From: Actinomadura rifamycini DSM 43936
Lineage (GTDB): Bacteria; Actinomycetota; Actinomycetes; Streptosporangiales; Streptosporangiaceae
Length of the DNA: 64,000 bases
Reading direction: 5' to 3'
Assembly: GCF_000425065.1 (NCBI RefSeq)
Contig: NZ_AULB01000008.1
Coordinates: 1-64,000, forward strand
Below the pieces are notes generated by a model that worked only from the letters and a program-made list of their open reading frames with translations, did no database searches and was not told the origin of the DNA. Numbering within the stretch: the stretch's first letter is position 1; the number at the start of each line of letters is the position of its first letter. A program made the translations under genes and the position numbers. Of this stretch, positions 28,714 to 37,175 are shown piece by piece.

Positions 28714-31700
28714 ATGGGCGGCCGCAGGGGCAACAACGGCGGCGGCAACGGGGGCCGCAGGGGCAACGCGGCCTCGGGGGCCGGCGGCGTCTTCGGCAGG
28801 GCGACGTTCCCCGCGCCGCGCCGCACGGGGTCCGGGGACCGGCCCGCGCTCCCGCCCGGACCGAGCCGGCCCGCGCGCCCGTCCGGCCGGAACGGGAACC
28901 CGCGCAACGGCGGCAACCCGCAGTCGCAGGGGCGGCCGACCGGCAACACCCCGGCGGCCAGCGACCCGGTCGGCATCGTCGCGGGCGAGGTGCTGCTCTC
29001 CCAGACGGACGTGACGCTCCCGGGCGTCCTGCCGCTGACGCTCCAGCGCACCCATATCTCGACGTACCGGGCGGGCGCCCTGTTCGGGCCCTCGTGGGCG
29101 TCGACGCTGGACATCGCCCTGGAACTGGACGGCACGGGCGTGCGGTTCCTCCAGGAGGACGGGTCCGTCCGGACGTATCCGCAGCAGCTGGTGCCGAACG
29201 TCGAGTTCCTCCCGGAGGCGGGCCCGCGGGAGCCGCTCGTCCTCACTGGCGACGGCGGGTACCGGCTGACGAACCCGCGGACCGGCGTCAGCCTGCACTT
29301 CCCGGCGCCCGGCGCCGACACCGGCTGGTCGCGGCTGCCCCTCACCGCCGTCACCGACCGCAACGGCAACCGCATCGAGTTCGTGTACGAGGACCGGGTC
29401 CTCGCGGAGGTGCGGCACTCGGGCGGGTACCGGGTCGTCGTCGACACCGTGCCGTTCGGCGAGGAGCGCCGCGTCGGCGCGCTGCGGACCCCGGACGGAA
29501 CGGTCCTGCGCCGGTTCGGCTACGACCCGCGGACCGCGGACCTCACCGAGGTGTTCGACTCCTCGGGCCTCCCCCAGCGGTTCCGGTACGACGACGAGCA
29601 CCGCCTCACCGGGTGGACCGACCGCAACGGCCACTGGTTCCGCTACGCGTACGACGGCGAGGGGCGCGCCGTCCGCACCGAGTCGTCCGACGGGGTGCTG
29701 AGCGCGACGCTGGCGTTCGACCCGGACAACGCCCTGACCCGGGTCACCGACGCGCGCGGCCACACGACCGTCTACCGGTACAACGAGCGCCACCAGGTCG
29801 TGGAGGTGGTCGACCCGCTCGGCAACGCCACCCGGTCCGCGTGGGACGAGTTCGACCGCCTCCTGTCGACGACGGACCCGCTCGGCGCGACCACCACCTA
29901 CTCCTACGACGAGCGGGGCAACCTCGTCCGGGTCGGCTACCCGGACGGGACGAGCGCGTCCGCCGAGTACAACGAGCTGAACCTCCCCGTCCGGTTCGTC
30001 GCGGCCGACGGGGCGGTGTGGACGCAGGAGTACGACGAGCGGGGCAACGCGGTCCGCGTCACCGACCCCGCCGGGAACACCACGACGACCGAGTACACCG
30101 CGAACGGCGCCGTCGCGGCGGTCACCGACGCGCTCGGGCACACCACCCGCGCGGAGACCGACGCGGCCGGACGGACGGTCGCGATCACCGATCCGACGGG
30201 GGCCGTCACCCGCACCGAGCTCGACGCGCTCGGCCGTCCGGTCTCGCTGACCGACCCGGTCGGCGGGGTGACGCGGCTGGAGTGGACGGTCGAGGGGCGG
30301 CTCCTGTCGCGCACCCACCCGGACGGGGCCGCCGACCGCTGGCGCTACGACGGCGAGGGCAACCAGGTCGAGCACGTGGACCCGCTCGGGCAGACGACCC
30401 GCGCCGAGTTCGGCCCGCTGGACCTGCCGGTCCGGGTGACCCGCCCGGACGGCTCCACGCTCGCGTTCGCGCACGACGCCGAGATGCACCTGACCTCCGT
30501 CACCACCGGCGGCGGGATGTCGTGGACGTACGAGTACGACCCGAACGGCAACCTGCTGGCCGAGACCGACTTCAACGGGCGCACCGTCCGCTACGGCTAC
30601 GACGCGGCGGGGCGGCTCGTCACGCGCACCAACGGCGCGGGCGAGACGACGGCGTTCACGCGGGACGTGCTCGGCAACACCGTCCGGACGGACGCGGCGG
30701 GCAAGGTGACCACGTTCGCGCACGACGCCATGGGGCGCGTGACGGAGGCGCGGAACCGCGACGCGACGGTCGTCCGCACCTACGACCCGCTCGGCGACCT
30801 GCTCACCGAGACGGTGAACGGCGCGACCGTCGCCTACGAGCGGGACCCGCTGGGCCGCGTCCTGGCCCGCACCACGCCGTCCGGCGTCCGGTCCACCTGG
30901 ACGCACGACCCCACGGGCCTGCCCACGAGCCTGTCGACCGGCGGCCACGCGCTCGCGTTCGGGTACGACGCGGCGGGCCGCGAGACCGAGCGCCGCATCG
31001 GGGCGGCCGCCGCGCTCGTCCAGCGCTGGGACGCGGCGCACCGCGTCACCGGCCAGACCGTGTGGGGCGCGCCCGCCGCGCCGGGCGAAGGGGCCCGGCT
31101 GCTGCAGCACCGCACGTACGCGTACCGGCCGGACGGCGGGCTCACCGGCGTCACCGACCGGCTCGCCGGCGACCGCGGCTACACCCTGGACGGGCGCGGC
31201 CGCATCACCGCCGTCCAGGCGCGGGGGTGGAGCGAGCGGTACGCCTACGACGACGCGGGCAACCTCGCCCGCGCCGAGCACCCGGCGGCCGATCCGGACA
31301 CCGCCGGGGGCGGCGCCCTCGCCCACGCCGGGACGCTCGTGCGGAGCGCGGGCCGGACCCGCTACGAGCACGACGCGCAGGGCCGGCTGGTGCTGCGGGA
31401 GCGGGTCACGCTGTCCGGCAAGCGGCTGCGGTGGCGGTTCCACTGGGACGCCGAGGACCGCCTCGTCGGCACCGAGACCCCGGACGGGACCCGCTGGAGC
31501 TACCACTACGACCCGTTCGGCCGCCGCACCGCCAAGCAGCGCCTCGCGCCCGGCGGCGGCCCCTCCCCCGAGGTGTACCTGTTCGCCTGGGACGGGACGC
31601 GGCTCGCCGAGCAGGTGCACACCGGCGGCGGCGCCTCCCGCGTCACCACCTGGGACTACACCCCGGGGACCCACACGCCGGTGGCGCAGACGAGCGCCGC

Positions 31701-32532
31701 GCGGGCGGCGTCCGCGCCGCAGCAGCGGATCGACCGGGAGTTCCGGGCGATCGTCACGAACCTCACCGGCGCGCCCACCGAACTCGTCTCCCCGGACGGC
31801 ACCGCCGCGCCCGTCCCGCCCGCCACGCCGTGGGACGTCCCGACGACGGCCCGGCCCAGCCCGTGCCCGCTGCGCCATCCCGGTCAGTACCACGACCCGG
31901 AGACGGGGCTGAACTACAACCTCAACCGGTACTACGACCCGGAGAGCGGCGGGTACGCGTCCCCGGACCCGCTCGGGCTGGCGCCGCAGCCGAACGCGCA
32001 CGCGTACGTCCCGAATCCCACGACGTGGATCGACCCGCTGGGCCTCTCGCCCCGGTTCAGCGCGGGGCCGAACGGTACGATCACCGACAACCGACCGGAG
32101 CGGGGCACGCGGGGCCGGGTGTCGGCCCGGGACAACTACGAGCCGCCCCTGGTCCGCAACGCGCCGAAGGGGCCGTGGAACCTGGAGGACCGGATGGCCG
32201 CCGCGCGGAACATGCTCACGAACGAGGCGTTCGGTTCCGAAGGCAAGGCGCGCGGGAAGACCTGGGTGGGCGCCGTCAACACGCGGACGGGCGAAGTCGC
32301 GGTCACGACCTCGGGGCGCGGGAACTGCGCCGAGCCGAACATCCTGGTGGGAACGGGGTGGAACATGAACGACGTCCAGTTCACGCGGGCGCTCATGCTC
32401 GACAAGATGGACAACTTCCCGGGCGGGAAGGCATGGCAGGAGCGCGCCGTCTGCACGACGTGCCAGAGCATCTTCCCCCGTGACCGGTTCGCGCCGGGCA
32501 CCTCGGCCGACCCGGGAGGTGCCTGGGCATGA
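28714..32532 (+). CDS. RHS-repeat polymorphic toxin with a divergent deaminase-like tip (unit 2)
   Basis: A 1272-aa paralogue of the protein at 19815. The DUF6531 and YD-repeat shell are very similar, almost residue for residue. Residues 1-83 are Gly/Asn/Arg-rich and disordered, DUF6531 begins at residue 84, and the core ends DPLGL at 1107-1111. The tip (about 1114-1272) shares only the deaminase frame: KTWVGAVNTRTGEVAV, GNCAEPNIL (Cys1205, Glu1207) and AVCTTC (Cys1247, Cys1250). The rest of the tip (such as KGPWNLEDRMAAARNML) differs, as is typical of polymorphic toxins. No secretion signal is visible. The last codons overlap the immunity-like gene by ATGA. Confidence 0.9.
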   Translation: MGGRRGNNGGGNGGRRGNAASGAGGVFGRATFPAPRRTGSGDRPALPPGPSRPARPSGRNGNPRNGGNPQSQGRPTGNTPAASDPVGIVAGEVLLSQTDVTLPGVLPLTLQRTHISTYRAGALFGPSWASTLDIALELDGTGVRFLQEDGSVRTYPQQLVPNVEFLPEAGPREPLVLTGDGGYRLTNPRTGVSLHFPAPGADTGWSRLPLTAVTDRNGNRIEFVYEDRVLAEVRHSGGYRVVVDTVPFGEERRVGALRTPDGTVLRRFGYDPRTADLTEVFDSSGLPQRFRYDDEHRLTGWTDRNGHWFRYAYDGEGRAVRTESSDGVLSATLAFDPDNALTRVTDARGHTTVYRYNERHQVVEVVDPLGNATRSAWDEFDRLLSTTDPLGATTTYSYDERGNLVRVGYPDGTSASAEYNELNLPVRFVAADGAVWTQEYDERGNAVRVTDPAGNTTTTEYTANGAVAAVTDALGHTTRAETDAAGRTVAITDPTGAVTRTELDALGRPVSLTDPVGGVTRLEWTVEGRLLSRTHPDGAADRWRYDGEGNQVEHVDPLGQTTRAEFGPLDLPVRVTRPDGSTLAFAHDAEMHLTSVTTGGGMSWTYEYDPNGNLLAETDFNGRTVRYGYDAAGRLVTRTNGAGETTAFTRDVLGNTVRTDAAGKVTTFAHDAMGRVTEARNRDATVVRTYDPLGDLLTETVNGATVAYERDPLGRVLARTTPSGVRSTWTHDPTGLPTSLSTGGHALAFGYDAAGRETERRIGAAAALVQRWDAAHRVTGQTVWGAPAAPGEGARLLQHRTYAYRPDGGLTGVTDRLAGDRGYTLDGRGRITAVQARGWSERYAYDDAGNLARAEHPAADPDTAGGGALAHAGTLVRSAGRTRYEHDAQGRLVLRERVTLSGKRLRWRFHWDAEDRLVGTETPDGTRWSYHYDPFGRRTAKQRLAPGGGPSPEVYLFAWDGTRLAEQVHTGGGASRVTTWDYTPGTHTPVAQTSAARAASAPQQRIDREFRAIVTNLTGAPTELVSPDGTAAPVPPATPWDVPTTARPSPCPLRHPGQYHDPETGLNYNLNRYYDPESGGYASPDPLGLAPQPNAHAYVPNPTTWIDPLGLSPRFSAGPNGTITDNRPERGTRGRVSARDNYEPPLVRNAPKGPWNLEDRMAAARNMLTNEAFGSEGKARGKTWVGAVNTRTGEVAVTTSGRGNCAEPNILVGTGWNMNDVQFTRALMLDKMDNFPGGKAWQERAVCTTCQSIFPRDRFAPGTSADPGGAWA

Positions 32533-33026
32533 CGAACCGGCCCGCCATCTCGGACGCGCAGGCCCGCCACGCGTTCGCGCTGCTCGAACGTGAGCTCGAC
32601 GCCGTCCCGTGGAACCGCGTCCGGTGCGAGTGCGGGCAGACGGGCGAGCATCTGGCGTCCGCGATACGGGACGCCGCCGACCCCGACTCGCCCGCCCGCG
32701 AGCTCGGCTTCGACCTCGAAGGGCACATCCAGTACGACACGTACGTGTACGCGGCCGCGGTGCCCATGATCGGCGTGCTCCTCCAGGCGCTGCTGTGCGA
32801 CGTCGCGCCGGGGCTGCGGCGCGACATCCTGCAGAACCTCTGGCGCATCGCCGGCGGCGAGGGGCCCTACGCCGACGAGTGCTTCCCGCGGCTGGTGCGG
32901 GGCACGTCCGTCCTGTACCGGGAGCTGGAGCACGGGGAGACCGCGTTCGCGCGGGACGTCCTGGAGGCGCTGGACGAGGACGACGACCGCCGGGCGTACT
33001 ACGCGCGCATGTACGGGGAGGGCTGA
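32529..33026 (+). CDS. Probable immunity protein 2 for RHS deaminase toxin
   Basis: A 165-aa acidic helical protein with its ATG inside the stop of the second RHS toxin. It carries W28-x3-R32-C33-x-C35-G36-x4-H41 with the same spacing as its neighbours at 23641 and 33034. The helix DILQNLWRIAGGEGPYADECF and the acidic end VLEALDEDDDRRAYYARM occupy places equivalent to those of the first immunity-like protein. Tight coupling to the toxin stop is the usual toxin-immunity layout. The family is not one I can name; the role is inferred. Confidence 0.75.
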   Translation: MTNRPAISDAQARHAFALLERELDAVPWNRVRCECGQTGEHLASAIRDAADPDSPARELGFDLEGHIQYDTYVYAAAVPMIGVLLQALLCDVAPGLRRDILQNLWRIAGGEGPYADECFPRLVRGTSVLYRELEHGETAFARDVLEALDEDDDRRAYYARMYGEG

Positions 33027-33033
33027 GCGGCCG

Positions 33034-33498
33034 ATGTCGGAGAAGTCCCGCCTGCTGAAGGCCAACGCGGACCTGTACGCCTACCCCCTCGCCGTGCTGG
33101 AGCTCGAACGCCGCGACTGGACGTCCCTGCGCTGCGGGTGCGGGCGCGACGCGGCCCACGTCCGGGACGCCGTCGCGTCCCTGCTGGCCGGGGGCGGGGA
33201 CGGGTCGGGGCTCGTCGACCATCTGGGCGGCGGCGACGCGGGGCTCGCGCCGCCCGCCGCGCCGGTCGCCGCGGTCCTCGTCAACGCCCTGTCCGACGGT
33301 GCCGAGGGCGGCGTCCTCGACGACATCGCGTTCGTCCTGCTGTACCTCGCGGACGCGGTCCGCGGCGCGGGGGCGGTGTCGCCGGAGGGCGCGGCGTTCC
33401 TGCGGGTCCTGAACGAGGGGTACTACACCGTCCGCGCCATGGGCGCGGGCGCGTACGCCGAGGAGGCGGAGACGATCCTCGGGCTCCTTCCCGGATAG
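33034..33498 (+). CDS. Third immunity-like protein, orphan
   Basis: A 154-aa protein 7 bases after immunity-like protein 2. It contains W29-x3-R33-C34-x-C36-G37-x4-H42, and its stretch RCGCGRDAAH matches RCGCGRDASH of the protein at 23641 more closely than that of the gene before it. A Gly-rich loop and a helical core (DDIAFVLLYLADAVRGAG) follow. No toxin is adjacent besides the one already paired with the gene at 32529, so it is probably an orphan immunity protein retained from a lost toxin tip. Confidence 0.72.
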   Translation: MSEKSRLLKANADLYAYPLAVLELERRDWTSLRCGCGRDAAHVRDAVASLLAGGGDGSGLVDHLGGGDAGLAPPAAPVAAVLVNALSDGAEGGVLDDIAFVLLYLADAVRGAGAVSPEGAAFLRVLNEGYYTVRAMGAGAYAEEAETILGLLPG

Positions 33499-33503
33499 CG
33501 GGA

Positions 33504-33531
33504 ACCCCGGGCCGCGCGGGCGGCCCGGGGT
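33504..33531. terminator. Bidirectional terminator after the immunity genes
   Basis: Perfect 12-bp arms (ACCCCGGGCCGC and complement) and a 4-base loop, located 6 bases after the third immunity-like gene and 18 bases from the end of the convergent transporter gene. Confidence 0.8.
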
Positions 33532-33548
33532 CCACGGCGTCCGGATCG

Positions 33549-34472
33549 TCAGGCGAGGGCGTTCTGCTTGAGCCACTCCTCGGCGACCTTCTCCTGGTCG
33601 TCCTTGTCGACGACGATGCGCTTCATCATGTCGAGGAGGTGCTGCGTCGTGAGCTTGGCGGACACGGCGTCGAGGGCCGTGCGGGCCTGCTCGTCGACGC
33701 CCTTCTCGTAGACGAGCGGGGTGACGTTCTGGGCGCTGAACACGTGCTTCGGGTCCTCCAGGACGACGAGGCCGTGCTCGGCGATCATGGGGTCGGTGGT
33801 GAACAGGTCGGCGGCCTGGATCTCGTCGTCGACGAGCAGCTCGACGAGGGTCGCCTGGGCGCCGGCGTCCAGCGGCTGGAACTTCTCGAACTTCAGCCCG
33901 TACTGGCTCTCGAGGCCGACGAGGCCCTGCTGGCGGGTCTTGAACTCGGACGGCCCGCCGATCGTCATCCGCCCCGCGACGGACGCCAGGTCCTCGATCG
34001 TCTTCAGGTCGTGCTTCTGCGCGGTCTCCTTGGTGACGGTGACCGAGTCCTTGTCCTCGGCCGCCGCGGAGGCGAGGATCGCGACGCCGTCCGGCAGCTT
34101 CGCGGTGAGCTCCTTGTTGATCTCCTCGGTGGTGGCGGCGGTGCTCTTCGGGTCGACCGAGGTGGTCAGCAGGGCGCCGTTGTACTCGGGCATGACGTCG
34201 ATGCCGCCCTTGACGACCTGGTCGTAGTAGACCTCGCGGGCGCCGATGTTGAACTTGCGCTCGACCTTGACGCCCTTGCCTTCGAGGGCCTGCGCGTAGA
34301 TCTCGCCGAGGAGCGCGCTCTCGGGGAAGTTGGCGCTGCCGACGGTGACGGCGGACGCGTCGCCGCCCCCGCCGGCCAGGGGGTTGTCGCCCGAGTCGTC
34401 CCCGCCGCCGCAGGCGGTCAGGGCGAGTGCGGCCGCGAGGCCCACGACCGCGCCGCGGATCATCTTCTTCAT
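33549..34472 (-). CDS. Osmoprotectant ABC transporter, substrate-binding lipoprotein
   Basis: A 307-aa lipoprotein (OpuCC/OsmF/ProX type) that captures glycine betaine, choline or related quaternary amines outside the cell. A lipobox LTAC with Cys21 follows a 20-residue signal. The binding domain (about 41-305) has VTVGSANFPESALLGEIYAQ, EVYYDQVVKGGIDVMPEYNG and the C-terminal LLDMMKRIVVDKDDQEKVAE. It is the last gene of a four-gene operon starting at 37021. Length and composition match the family. Confidence 0.9.
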   Translation of the reverse strand: MKKMIRGAVVGLAAALALTACGGGDDSGDNPLAGGGGDASAVTVGSANFPESALLGEIYAQALEGKGVKVERKFNIGAREVYYDQVVKGGIDVMPEYNGALLTTSVDPKSTAATTEEINKELTAKLPDGVAILASAAAEDKDSVTVTKETAQKHDLKTIEDLASVAGRMTIGGPSEFKTRQQGLVGLESQYGLKFEKFQPLDAGAQATLVELLVDDEIQAADLFTTDPMIAEHGLVVLEDPKHVFSAQNVTPLVYEKGVDEQARTALDAVSAKLTTQHLLDMMKRIVVDKDDQEKVAEEWLKQNALA

Positions 34473-34500
34473 GGGTGTGCGTTTCCTTCCGTGGGGACGG

Positions 34501-35184
34501 TCAGGAGCGGGCCGTTCCGAGCAGGCCCGGGGAGACGAGGAGGCGGCGCAGCACCGCGAAGACCAGCTGGACGAGCAGCGCGAGCGCCACGACGAGGACG
34601 GTGCCGCCCACGACGAGCTGGTAGTCGTTGCGGGCGAGTCCGTCGATGATGTAGCGGCCGAGGCCCCCGAAGCCGGGGTAGGCGGCGAGGGTCGCGGTGG
34701 CGACGACCTGGATCGCGGACGTGCGCAGGCCGAGCAGGATCAGCGGCATCGCCATCGGCAGCTCGGCGCGCCACAGGACGCTCCACCCGGTCATGCCCAT
34801 GCCGCGCGCGGCGTCGCGGGCGTCGGCGTCGACGCCGCGGACCCCCTCGTAGGTGTTGACGAGGATCGGCGGGACGGCCAGCGCCACCAGGGCGATCAGG
34901 ACCGGGGTGATGCTGTAGTCGATCACGACGATGACCAGGACGAGCCCGAACGTGGGGATCGCGCGGGCGATGTTGGCGACACCGGTCGCGAGGAACCCGC
35001 CGCGGCCGGTGTGCCCGACGAGCAGGCCGAGCGCGAGCCCGATCAGCGTGGCGAAGAACAGCGACGTCCCGCTGTAGACGAGGTGCTGCCAGAGGCGGTG
35101 CGGGATGCCGCCCTCGCCCTCCCACTGCTCGCCCGACGTCAGCCACGTCCAGGACAGGTCGATCTGGTTCCACACATCGTTCAT
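34501..35184 (-). CDS. Osmoprotectant ABC transporter permease
   Basis: A 227-aa membrane subunit (OpuCD/OpuCB type) with about five to six membrane helices. The inner EAA loop reads DARDAARGMGMTGWSVLWRAELPMAMPLIL, matching the ABC coupling helix. ATG at 35184 overlaps the stop of the preceding permease by ATGA. A 40-residue N-terminal segment precedes the first helix. Confidence 0.9.
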   Translation of the reverse strand: MNDVWNQIDLSWTWLTSGEQWEGEGGIPHRLWQHLVYSGTSLFFATLIGLALGLLVGHTGRGGFLATGVANIARAIPTFGLVLVIVVIDYSITPVLIALVALAVPPILVNTYEGVRGVDADARDAARGMGMTGWSVLWRAELPMAMPLILLGLRTSAIQVVATATLAAYPGFGGLGRYIIDGLARNDYQLVVGGTVLVVALALLVQLVFAVLRRLLVSPGLLGTARS

Positions 35185-35828
35185 GACGCACCTCGCGCGC
35201 GGGCCCACGGGGTCAGGAAGCGCTGCAGCGCGACGAGGAGCGCGTCGGTGACGAGCGCGAGCGCGACGATCAGCACCGAGGCGGCGAGGATCTGCGTCGG
35301 GAACTGCAGCTGGTACCCGCGGACGATGTCGTAGCCGAGGCCGCCCTGCCCGATGAGCTGCCCGACGGCGACGAGGCTGATGGACGAGACGGCGGCGACG
35401 CGCGTCCCGGCGATGACGACCGGCACGGCGATCGGCAGCTCGACGCGGACCAGCCGGCGCAGCGGGCCGAAGCCCATCGCGGTGGCGGCCTGCCGCACGG
35501 GTTCGGACACCGAGCCGAGGCCGTCCACGACGTTCGGGACGAGGACCGACAGGCTGTACAGGGTCAGCGGAATGATCACCGTGGAGGGGGTCAGCCCGGT
35601 GTACTGGATGAAGACCATGAACAGCGCCAGCGACGGGATCGCGTACAGGACGTTCGCGAGCGTCAGCGCCGGCGGGTACAGCCAGCCGTAGCGGCGGCAC
35701 AGCACGCCGAGCGGCAGCGAGATCAGCAGTCCGAACAGCACCGGCAGGAGCGCGAGGCGGAGGTGGAGCAGGGCGTTCTCGGACAGGTCGGCGGTGTGCT
35801 CGCCGATCCAGCCCCAGTCGATCTCCAT
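35181..35828 (-). CDS. Osmoprotectant ABC transporter permease (second subunit)
   Basis: A 215-aa membrane subunit that would pair with the one at 34501. Five to six helices, with an EAA-like loop VSEPVRQAATAMGFGPLRRL then VRVELPIAVPVV and the family segment AVGQLIGQGGLGYDIVRG. The start overlaps the ATPase stop as TGATG, so the operon is tightly coupled. OpuC-type systems have two permeases, consistent with this pair. Confidence 0.9.
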   Translation of the reverse strand: MEIDWGWIGEHTADLSENALLHLRLALLPVLFGLLISLPLGVLCRRYGWLYPPALTLANVLYAIPSLALFMVFIQYTGLTPSTVIIPLTLYSLSVLVPNVVDGLGSVSEPVRQAATAMGFGPLRRLVRVELPIAVPVVIAGTRVAAVSSISLVAVGQLIGQGGLGYDIVRGYQLQFPTQILAASVLIVALALVTDALLVALQRFLTPWARARGAS

Positions 35829-37021
35829 CAGGCGGACGCCCCGTCCTCGCCGCTCGGCACCGTGGCCGCGGGGGACGGCGCGGACGGCGCCGCGGGCGGA
35901 GGCTCGGGCGGGGACTCGGGCCGCACGCGGGTGCCGGAGGCGCTGATCGCGGCGCCGAGGTCGGCCTGGTCGGCGAGGCCCAGCACGCGCCCCTCGCCGT
36001 CCACCGCGACGGCCCGGCCGGACGGCGACAGGATCGCGGCGTCCAGCGCGGCGCGCAGCGAGTCGCCCTCGATGGAGAACGAGTGCCCGATGGGGGCGAG
36101 CCGCGCGTCGGCGAGGACGCCCTCCGCGGGGAGCGCGTCGGCGGCGGCCCAGCCGAGCGGGCGGCCCGCGACGTCGACGACGAGCGTCCAGCCGTCCGCG
36201 GCGTCCCGGGCCTGCTCGACCGGCGCGTCCGCGGGCAGGATGCCCCGCTCGGACAGCGGCGCCTCGGCGGCGGGGACGAACGAGAGGCTGCGGATGCCGC
36301 GGTCGTGCCCGATGAACCCGGCGACGAAGTCGTCGGCGGGGCGGGCGAGGAGGTTCCGCGGGCTGTCGACCTGGACGAGCTCGCCGCCCGTCCGGAACAC
36401 GGCGATGCGGTCGCCGAGCTTGATCGCCTCGTCGATGTCGTGGGTGACGAACACGATGGTCTTGTGCAGTTCGTCCTGGAGGCGGAGGAACTCGTCCTGC
36501 AGTTCGGCGCGGACGACCGGGTCGACGGCGCTGAACGGCTCGTCCATCAGCATGATCGGGGGGTCGGCGGCGAGCGCGCGCGCCACGCCCACCCGCTGCT
36601 GCTGCCCGCCGGAGAGCTGGAACGGGTAGCGCTTCGCCATCGCCGGCTCCAGCCCGACGAGCTTCATGAGCTCGTGGGCCCGGTCGCGGGTCTCCTTCTT
36701 CTTCCGGCCCAGCAGCCGGGGCACGGTCGCGATGTTGTCCTCGACGGTGCGGTGCGGGAACAGCCCGGCGTGCTGGATGACGTAGCCGATGCCGCGGCGG
36801 AGTTCGGCGGGCTTGCGGTCGCGGACGTCGCGGCCGTCGATGAGCACCCGGCCCGCGGTGGGGTCGACCATCCGGTTGATGGTGCGCAGCGCGGTGGTCT
36901 TGCCGCCGCCGGACGTCCCGACGAACACGGTGATCCGGCCGGTGGGGCACTCCAGGCTGACGTCGTCGAGCGCGACGGTGCCGTCGGGGTAGCGCTTGGT
37001 GACGCCCTCAAAGGTGATCAA
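35828..37021 (-). CDS. Osmoprotectant ABC transporter ATPase with CBS-like tail
   Basis: A 397-aa ATPase (OpuCA/ProV-like). Walker A GTSGGGKTTALR, signature LSGGQQQRVGVARAL, Walker B PIMLMDEPFSAVDP and switch His in IVFVTHDIDEAIKLGDRI are all present (about residues 34-205). After residue 260 there is a degenerate pair of CBS repeats (such as VVDVAGRPLGWAAADALP and AVAVDGEGRVLGLADQADLG), the region that senses ionic strength in OpuA/OpuC. A Pro/Ser-rich end follows. It is the first gene of the operon. Confidence 0.93.
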   Translation of the reverse strand: MITFEGVTKRYPDGTVALDDVSLECPTGRITVFVGTSGGGKTTALRTINRMVDPTAGRVLIDGRDVRDRKPAELRRGIGYVIQHAGLFPHRTVEDNIATVPRLLGRKKKETRDRAHELMKLVGLEPAMAKRYPFQLSGGQQQRVGVARALAADPPIMLMDEPFSAVDPVVRAELQDEFLRLQDELHKTIVFVTHDIDEAIKLGDRIAVFRTGGELVQVDSPRNLLARPADDFVAGFIGHDRGIRSLSFVPAAEAPLSERGILPADAPVEQARDAADGWTLVVDVAGRPLGWAAADALPAEGVLADARLAPIGHSFSIEGDSLRAALDAAILSPSGRAVAVDGEGRVLGLADQADLGAAISASGTRVRPESPPEPPPAAPSAPSPAATVPSGEDGASA

Positions 37022-37175
37022 ACGGGATCACGTCCTCGCTGGGCGCCGGAGACGCCGATGTTCGATTTCGGCCATCTGCCCAACCGTAGCCAATGGGTAC
37101 CGCACGTGCAGCGCCCCAATATGACCGAAACGTCGCCTATACAGGCCGATAGCCCGACTCGATGTGACGGTCGCC
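37022..37175 (-). promoter_or_regulatory. Promoter region of the osmoprotectant operon
   Basis: 154 bases with a locally lower GC content, mainly 37080-37160. On the minus strand the stretch around CCTGTATAGGCGACG and GGTCATATTGGGG gives candidate -10 elements, but no clean consensus promoter is visible. The LacI-type gene ends at its far side. Confidence 0.4.

Noticed and set aside
19815..33498. Prophage or integrative element around the RHS genes
   Set aside because: No integrase, tRNA-associated repeats, phage genes or transposase were seen; flanks are ordinary chromosomal operons.
28639..33576. Leftward open frame of over 1600 codons opposite the second RHS gene
   Set aside because: Antisense of the RHS repeats; composition is Arg/Val/Gly/Asp-rich, and no ribosome-binding site or domain is seen.
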